From a virus: DNA of 24,713 bases. The notes under the pieces were generated by a model that did not search any database, was not told where the DNA came from, and was given only the letters and a program-made list of their open reading frames with translations. How positions within the stretch are numbered: position 1 is the stretch's first letter; the number at the start of each line of letters is the position of its first letter. The stretch lies in IMG/VR virus record IMGVR_UViG_3300023442_000026, positions 1 through 24,713 of that record. One strand, 5' to 3'. This document shows positions 19,267 through 24,713 of this stretch, piece after piece. The position numbers and the translations under genes were made by a program.

Positions 19267-21752
19267 TGAATATAACAGTTAATACTTGAGCCTCTACAGT
19301 ATATGCATATACAACTCCTGCAACTATACAAGTGACTACTGTATCACCGACAATACAAGTTAGCTCCACTATATGAGTAGCTGGTGCATGAGTGCCAATT
19401 TTATGAACCACTTCGCAATATCTCAAGAAAGCAAGTAATACAAATTATGACACTATACGGGGCAATTTAGCGCGGTGAGAGATGACGGGGGTGTTATCTA
19501 ACCAGATAGACCTACAAACGGCATTAGACCTCAAATTTAATACTGTAAACTTTGCGTCTAGCTTTACTTCTAATCTAGCGACTAAAACTACTACTGATAT
19601 AAACGAGTGAATAAACCTATATTATACTGATTCAAGAGTATCAGCTAATACAAGTGTGTCTACTAATACAGCTCATAGATTAATTACAACTTGAAATCCG
19701 CATAATGTAAACAGTACAGATATATGACTTTGAAATGTGGAAAATACAGCGCTCAGTACACGGGCTTGAAGTACTAATTTATCTATTATATGAACTGTCA
19801 CATCAGGGGTCTGGAATGGTTCAGCTGTTGCAATTGCAAATGGTTGAACTTGACAGACAACAGCACAAGCCTCTATAGACGCGCTAACACAAGTATGACC
19901 TGCAACAAATGAATTTGTATTAACTAAAGACACTACAACGGGCAGTGCTATATGGAAGGCTAGTGTTTGATGAGGTGGTGGTGCTATAGCGCTAGCAAGT
20001 GGTTCAGTATGATTTGGTAATGGGACCACTATAATAGAAGATAATGCTAATTTCTTTTGGGATAATCTAAATAAGAGACTATGAATATGAACCAATACCC
20101 CTATTGCGCCATTAGAAGTAAAGGACTATATTAGATTTGACACTACTAATTTAAATACTTCTCTTTGATTTCAATCAAATAACTTAACTAGTACTTGACA
20201 AGTAAATACAAGCTTTTGACAATGGAGCCTAAAGAGTGTAACTACTTGATGAAGTAATACTGCTGTATGATTTAGAGCTGGTTGGCAATTATGAGTATGA
20301 AGTTCTAATACTCTCATATGAAATGAGTCTGGTAGATTTATGACTACTTGAAATAATAATGTATTATTATGATATGGTTCTTGACTATCTTCTACTTGAA
20401 TGCAAAGTTGTATAGGTATATGATACTTTGCACTAGCTAGCAATACTTGATGAAGTAATGTAGCGGTGTGAAGTAGTGCATTGGCTAATAATACTACTTG
20501 AAGTTGATTAATGGCTTTATGAACACAAGCACTTACTAATAATACTACTTGAAAAGATAATGTAGCTATAGGTGCAAGCGCTTTACAGTCCAACACTACA
20601 ACTAGTTTTAATATAGCGATATGAGGTTCTAGTATGGCTAATGCTATATGATGATCTCAAAATACTGCTATTTGAAGTTCTACACTTAGTAATACTACCG
20701 GGGGTTGAAATGTGGCACTATGAAGTAATGCACTTTTTAGTAATACTTCCGGAATATGAAACATAGGAATAGGAAATGCATCATTACTTTTTAATACTAC
20801 TTCTAGCAACAATGTAGCCATATGACAGTCCTCTCTTCAAAAGAATACTACAGGTCCTCAAAATATAGCTATATGATGAAGTGCACTATTAAATAATACT
20901 ACTTGAAGTAGTAATATTGGTATATGATTTAATAGTTGAAGAAGTATCACTACTGCTAGTAATAATATGGCTCTATGATATAACTCATTAGTTTTCACTA
21001 CTACTGGTGGTACTAATGTCGCTATATGAAGTTACTCACTATATAATAATACTACACAAGGTAGTAACATAGCTATTTGAAATCAAGCAATGTATTTTAA
21101 TACTTGAGGTAATAGAAGTATTGCAATAGGTAGTAGTGCGTTAATATGAAATACTACTGGAGCTCTAAATATTGCAATAGGTAGTAGTTCTTTAAGTAGT
21201 AATACTACTGGAGGTAATAATATAGCTATTGGTTTTGGGGTTTTATCTAAGAATATAACGTGAAGTTCATCTGTCGCAATTGGAGCTAACTCTTTATTAA
21301 ATTCTACTAATTCTGGAAATACAGCAATATGAACAAATTCTAGTTTTGCAATAACTACTTGATGAGGTAATACATCAATATGAGTTAATTCATTAAGGCT
21401 AAATACTGCTTGAAATAATAATTTATGTATATGAAGTTCCTCTTGATTTAATTTACTAGGTTCAGGAAATGTGACTATATGATATAGGGCAGGATATAGT
21501 GAAACTTGAAGTAACAAACTTTATATTGCGAATACATTAACTACTACTCCACTAATCCATTGAGATTTTCTTAACAAGAACTTATGATTTTCTACTACTG
21601 ATTATGCTTGATGAGTATGAGTACAAGCAATAGCTAATGCAACTACTGCCCCCAGCTTGACACCTATTGGATGATGAGTATTTTATAGTAGCTGATGAGC
21701 TTTATATTGGAAATGAAGCGCCTGAACCGTTACTATGATAGCACCCGCTTAA
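19266..21752 (+). CDS. Long tail fibre with YadA-like head repeats
   Basis: 828 residues. Part 1 is an anchor/shaft with classic fibre motifs: NLYYTDSRVSANTSVSTNTA, HRLITTGNPHNVNSTDIGLG and NGGTGQTTAQASIDALTQVG. Part 2 starts with a switch motif (KRLGIGTNTPIAPLEVKD). Part 3, about residues 300-755, is roughly twenty or more copies of a 17-residue unit, for example NTTGKDNVAIGASALQS and NTTGALNIAIGSSSLSS, which is the left-handed beta-roll repeat of trimeric adhesin heads. Part 4 ends with GGGVFYSSGGALYWKGSGTV, a common fibre tip. The protein probably trimerises and binds the host surface. The two conserved Gly of each unit are mostly UGA. No S74 chaperone is present. Confidence 0.92.
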
Positions 21753-21777
21753 TTTATATTTTTTTACTTTATATATT

Positions 21778-22059
21778 ATGTATATACAAAAGACAATAGC
21801 ACTACAATGAGTAAGTGCAACAATATTTGCACCTAGCTTTTATATGCACGATTTAGAAAATAATACTTTTACAGTAAGATTAAAACCTTATTTAAATTTG
21901 ACAGAACTTAATAATAAAAATGAATTAAATGAGTGAACACTAAACTTGCAGTTCACTTATAATATATCTAATATAGATACTACTAATTGAGACGTGTCTT
22001 GATTACTAAATTATATAGTAAATAATGAGGCAAGTTTTACTGGTTGAGTAATAAAATAA
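21778..22059 (+). CDS. Hypothetical protein after the fibre gene
   Basis: 93 residues of beta-rich pattern: MYIQKTIALQGVSATIFAPS, LENNTFTVRLKPYLNLTELN, then LNLQFTYNISNIDTTNGDVS and a short C-terminus. It has no signal peptide or membrane segment. Location directly downstream of the long fibre suggests a fibre accessory, cap or assembly chaperone, but no family is recognised. Confidence 0.6.
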
Positions 22060-22085
22060 AACATATTAGATAATAATAGAATATT

Positions 22086-22376
22086 ATGACAAATGACGTG
22101 ATACATCTTTCTCTTGCTTGAATATTTACTATATGATTCATATTCTGATATGTAGCAGGCGCATATAAATACAACCCATTAATAATAAAAATATTAAATA
22201 TTGAGAAACTTGCTAGTCTATCTATTCTACTTGTGTATTTATGGATGATATCACACTGAACGGAAGTAACTAGTACATTTGAATACTTTGCAATGTGAGT
22301 AGCTTGACACTTAATAGGTATTGATTTATGAAGTTTATTTAATAAGTATAAGGCAAGTGGTAATAAAGATATATAA
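22086..22376 (+). CDS. Holin-like membrane protein (probable)
   Basis: 96 residues with three hydrophobic segments: LSLAGIFTIGFIFGYVAGAY (about 8-27), LASLSILLVYLWMISHG (about 42-58) and FEYFAMGVAGHLIGIDLGSL (about 66-85), ending in the charged tail FNKYKASGNKDI. Size, three-segment topology and charged C-terminus are typical of class I-like holins. It stands at the head of the cassette that holds phospholipase-like and protease-like genes, which supports a role in membrane permeabilisation. No family-specific motif is recognised; another small membrane protein is possible. Confidence 0.66.
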
Positions 22377-22428
22377 TTTAACCAGGAAATTGGAAAAGAG
22401 ACATAGGCTAGCATATTATATTATTAAT

Positions 22429-22512
22429 ATGTTATTAACCTCTATATTACTATGAATAGTATATCATAGTATAATGACAGTATATTTTATAATAAAGCAA
22501 TTATGACAATAA
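22429..22512 (+). CDS. Tiny membrane peptide
   Basis: 27 residues: MLLTSILLGIVYHSIMTVYF followed by a short polar end IIKQLGQ. It is hydrophobic almost throughout, with two UGA glycines, preceded by an AT-rich leader and overlapping the next ATG by 10 nt. It could be a mini-holin, an antiholin or a spurious frame. The length gives little statistical support. Confidence 0.4.
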
Positions 22513-22904
22513 AAGAAATAATAATTACTTACAGAACAACCGGGACTATATCAAAAGATAGTATGGATATATTAAGGGCTAAATGAATAGTAAACTGAGT
22601 ATGACCGCAGAAATCTATATGGGGAGTAAACTATCTTATAGACTGTATAACTAATAGTCTTGATATAGATATAGAAGCAAGCGGGGATATGCACGACCTT
22701 AATTATTATATAGGTTGAACTGAGGAGGATAAACAGAAAGCTGATAGGGGATTCTTTACAAGGCTCATAGATGATATAATGAAAGCTAACTTTAACCTTG
22801 CAAAAGAGTGATTTTATATTATACTTGCATATATAGCTTATGTATGAGTAAGATCATTTGGCTATAAACATTTTAATTATATAACTCTTAATAATGAAAA
22901 ATAA
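22503..22904 (+). CDS. Phospholipase A2-like protein
   Basis: 133 residues. Around residues 62-81 the sequence DMHDLNYYIGGTEEDKQKAD has the HDxxY motif of phospholipase A2, with His64-Asp65 as the expected catalytic pair, then GG...AD..F as in bacterial/phage PLA2-like proteins. Upstream, GVGPQ (about 32-36) could be a calcium-binding loop (in secreted PLA2 this is YGCxCGxGG, so the match is loose). The C-terminus has a hydrophobic segment FYIILAYIAYVGV (about 104-116). It would hydrolyse sn-2 esters of phospholipids and thereby help lysis or entry. There is no signal peptide; the window has no supporting proof of activity. It lies directly after holin-like genes. Confidence 0.65.
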
Positions 22905-23364
22905 AGACTTGTTAACTTTATACAATTATACTTGTGCTTCCAGTAGTGGGGACTCTAAGTTTAAATTTTTTATATCTAAAACTAAAGCATTACTTAATAA
23001 TGAGATAAAATTGTTACAGAGTGTACTCCCTAAGTATAAAGAATTAGAAGCATATGAGGTAGAGAGGATAGAACTATGTAACAAATACTGAGAGAGATTG
23101 GATAATTGAGATTTAGTAAATGATAATTGAAAGTATAAAATAAAGGAAGATAAAAGGATAGAATTTGAAGAACAAATGGAAAAGTTGAGAAATAGATACA
23201 AATCAGTACTGAGTAAGGCTAATAAATTGATAGAGGAATATAATGATAACTTAATGGAGGATAGTACAAATATACAGTTCCCAAAAATAGAACTAAAAAG
23301 TATACCCGATGATATAGAACAATGATTAATGGATATACTAGTAGTAAATAACCTTATTAAATAA
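22894..23364 (+). CDS. Coiled-coil protein, unknown function
   Basis: 156 residues, highly charged and helical after residue 25: KTKALLNNEIKLLQSVLPKY, AYEVERIELCNKYGERLDNG and EEQMEKLRNRYKSVLSKANK, so probably a long coiled coil. It ends with PKIELKSIPDDIEQGLMDIL. Its start lies inside the end of the phospholipase-like gene (11-nt overlap). Phage genes of this sort (DUF1617-like) often sit near the lysis cassette, but the similarity is by pattern only. Confidence 0.65.
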
Positions 23365-23375
23365 CTTATATATTT

Positions 23376-24230
23376 ATGACACCACAACAAGACTACGCGT
23401 TAGATAAGGAGGACGATAGAGATTATATATACAAGGACTTTTACTGAATAGCGTGAAGTTATGTCAATAAAAAGATAATAGACAAAGTGGACGACTATCA
23501 AGATCAGAGTCTGGATATAATAACAAAATATATGTGTGTGTTCTTCTCATCAGCCCACGGTACTAATATAGAGAATAATATAGAGGGGAGTTGAATAGTG
23601 ACAAATGGAATTGATTTAGGCCTAGAAGCTATAACAGACTGAACCCTTGACCCAAATGCTGGAGCGTATATAGTGGACTGACCAAAACTACTACTTAAAA
23701 AATGATTAATAAAATGATATGCGCTTGTAAAAACTATAGAAGAGATAAAACATTCGATAGCTAACAACCGCCCAGTAGTATGTGGGAGTAATAGAATAAT
23801 ATGGGGTGACACTGCGCCTTACATACTTAAAGAAGGTAAATCATATGGGCACGCGGTGGTGATTATATGATATGATGATGAAAGGGAGGTACTAATAATA
23901 AAAAATAGCTACTGAAAAGATAAGTATGATAAATGAAAAAATTATTTATTATACAAAGATTTTTGACTATTGTATAATAGTAAATACTCATTACTTGACA
24001 AAAAGGATGATATATTATCACATAAAAGAACACTTATGAACAATATAGAGTTTGACGAACAAAAAATACTATTTTCACTTTGAATATATAACGGGAAAGA
24101 TAACAATAAATCAATCACGAGAGGGGAAACCGCTATAATGATAGAGAGATGTATAGAAAAAATATTTAGTTGAGAAATAACAGCTAAAAGGATGATGGAC
24201 CTGAAGAAACAATTTAAAAAGTCTATATAG
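23376..24230 (+). CDS. Papain-like cysteine protease with SLH-like C-terminus (candidate endolysin)
   Basis: 284 residues. Clan CA papain layout is visible: Cys54 in KYMCVFFSSAHG, His159 in YGHAVVIIGYDDE and Asn177 in IIKNSYGKDKY, with the classic 'gHAv.i.GYd....li.NSyG..yG' C-terminal lobe (Gly mostly UGA). NRPVVCGSN is the preceding strand. Residues about 226-262, QKILFSLGIYNG and KSITRGETAIMIERC, resemble a single SLH module (TRGE motif), which would bind cell-wall polymer. It is the last gene of the late operon, in endolysin position, so it may cut peptide cross-links or surface proteins. No signal peptide is seen, so release would need a holin. Confidence 0.8.
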
Positions 24231-24280
24231 TATCCTTATACTATATTAAAATGAGTTTTAAGATAGTATAAATGATTTTA

Positions 24281-24289
24281 TGGTATAAT
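24281..24289 (+). promoter_or_regulatory. Possible extended -10 element
   Basis: TGG followed by TATAAT forms an extended -10 sequence, without a recognisable -35. A start near 24296 would give only about 35-40 nt before the terminator at 24306-24332. It may be coincidental in AT-rich DNA. Confidence 0.25.
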
Positions 24290-24305
24290 GACGCCATACG
24301 TCGCA

Positions 24306-24332
24306 AACTAGCTCTTAAAGGGTTAGTTTTTT
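24306..24332 (+). terminator. Intrinsic terminator of the late operon
   Basis: AACTAGCTC and GGGTTAGTT form a 9-bp stem (two G-U pairs) with loop TTAAA, followed by six T residues. A short GACG/CGTC hairpin precedes it near 24290. It lies about 75 nt after the protease stop codon and probably ends the operon that starts upstream of the small terminase. Confidence 0.85.
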
Positions 24333-24370
24333 AATTATTAAAAATAACTAAAAATTATCAATAAAAACAT

Positions 24371-24398
24371 TTGCTTTTAGCTTTTATATTTATATAAT
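24371..24398 (+). promoter_or_regulatory. Sigma-70-type promoter for small RNA or next module
   Basis: TTGCTT at 24371-24376, a 16-bp spacer and TATAAT at 24393-24398 (preceded by TA). The predicted start is near 24405. It follows the late-operon terminator and precedes a compact hairpin RNA ending in its own terminator. Confidence 0.7.
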
Positions 24399-24404
24399 AG
24401 GCTA

Positions 24405-24521
24405 GCAAACAATAAATATAGTATATTCAATTTAATATCAGAGGGGGTATTGGATTGAGTATATTATATATACTACTAAAAGCCGAATAAGTCCCCTCAG
24501 ACTACTTATTCGGCTTTTTTG
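24405..24521 (+). ncRNA. Putative small RNA with complementary hairpin loops (or attenuator leader)
   Basis: About 115 nt between a promoter and a terminator, without a credible ORF. Elements: an outer 8-bp stem TAGTATAT (24419-24426) with ATATACTA (24468-24475); inside it a 12-bp hairpin CAATTTAATATC (24428-24439) with GGTATTGGATTG (24446-24457), every position paired by Watson-Crick or G-U, loop AGAGGG; then a terminator hairpin whose loop starts CCCCTC. GAGGG of the first loop is exactly complementary to CCCTC of the second, so a loop-loop (kissing) contact is possible. It could be a free sRNA or a regulated leader of the gene at 24567. It matches no known family I can name. Confidence 0.6.
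24478..24520 (+). terminator. Strong intrinsic terminator
   Basis: AAAAGCCGAATAAGT and ACTTATTCGGCTTTT form a perfect 15-bp stem with an 11-base loop (CCCCTCAGACT), running into TTTTTT. It ends the putative small RNA 46 nt before the next start codon. Confidence 0.92.
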
Positions 24522-24566
24522 TTCTTTAAAATTACATGATACTTTTATTTATTAATAATAATTATT

Positions 24567-24713
24567 ATGAAAATACTTTGACAAAACGCTCACTGGATTT
24601 TAAACAAGGAACTTGTAAAGGATATATGATTGGAGCCAGCTCTAATGCTATCTGATCTTATAGATAAAAGTGAATATTTTAACTCTAGATGAGAGATAAT
24701 TTCAATAGATTGA
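24567..24713 (+). CDS. Probable winged-helix replication/regulatory protein, N-terminus (3' end missing)
   Basis: 49 codons to the window end, with the frame still open (last codon UGA = Gly). MKILGQNAHWILNKELVKDI then GLEPALMLSDLIDKSEYFNS resembles the N-terminal winged-helix domain of phage replication or helix-turn-helix proteins ('fWilnkel...lGle..lvl.dLidk.eyf'). UGA also encodes glycine here, so recoding is not confined to late genes. It is separated from the late operon by two terminators and a promoter and is probably the first gene of the replication module. Function beyond DNA binding cannot be judged from this fragment. Confidence 0.6.

Noticed and set aside
19673-21517. Long minus-strand ORFs opposite the fibre gene
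   Set aside because: They are low-complexity shadows (Leu/Val/His-rich) of the 17-residue repeats; the + strand frame with UGA = Gly carries recognisable fibre motifs end to end.
1-24713. UGA as tryptophan (table 4, mycoplasma-type)
   Set aside because: UGA falls at conserved glycines (Walker A, GFSIGY, GGTGQTT, NSYG); tryptophan there would destroy the motifs. TGG is used where Trp is expected.
1-24713. Prophage with integrase or attachment sites
   Set aside because: No integrase, recombinase or repeat pair resembling att sites was seen; only structural, lysis and accessory genes are in the window.

Overview
This window is most likely part of the genome of a tailed siphovirus that infects a bacterium reading UGA as glycine (translation table 25: Absconditabacteria/SR1 or Gracilibacteria/BD1-5). 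The case for recoding is direct. In the standard code nearly every gene is cut into fragments. If UGA is glycine and only UAA/UAG stop, the + strand becomes an almost gap-free series of phage genes, and diagnostic glycines fall on UGA: both glycines of the terminase Walker A PRGHGKT, GFSIGY of the prohead protease, the GGTGQTTAQA motif of the tail fibre, and NSYG of a papain-like enzyme. All coordinates and protein lengths below assume UGA = Gly. The DNA is AT-rich, all genes are on the + strand, and starts lack a clear Shine-Dalgarno sequence.

Layout. (1) 3-2849: seven small accessory genes, mostly unrecognised. They include a repeat protein cut by the window edge and two proteins with four-cysteine zinc-binding motifs. 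The region closes with an intrinsic terminator at 2855-2890. (2) 2890-3565: about 675 bases without a gene. A promoter (TTGACT-16 bp-TATACT) is followed by a hairpin-dense, locally GC-richer segment with a long-range helix and a 15-bp tandem repeat. It is either a structured non-coding RNA or a long leader of the late operon. (3) 3566-9718: packaging and head genes: small and large terminase, portal, MuF-like protein, S78 prohead protease with a scaffold-like tail, and HK97-fold major capsid protein, followed by a strong hairpin. (4) 9784-11844: connector and neck genes. (5) 11855-17744: tail: tube protein, tail chaperone with a probable -1 frameshift extension, tape measure, Dit-like and Tal-like proteins. 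(6) 17754-22059: receptor-binding region: collar-domain fibre, BppU-like small protein, and an 828-residue fibre with about twenty 17-residue YadA-like repeats. (7) 22086-24230: likely lysis/exit cassette: holin-like membrane protein, tiny membrane peptide, phospholipase A2-like protein, coiled-coil protein, and a papain-like protease with a C-terminal SLH-like motif. (8) 24231-24566: terminator of the late operon, then a second promoter and a compact RNA of about 115 nt with two hairpins whose loops are complementary. (9) 24567-end: N-terminus of a probable winged-helix replication protein, probably the start of the next module.

The genes from 3566 to 24230 are tightly packed, often overlapping by 1-13 nt, as expected of one late operon. 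The least explained items are the two RNA-like regions (about 2931-3370 and 24405-24521) and the phospholipase/papain pair in the lysis position. No tRNA, integrase or CRISPR array was seen.
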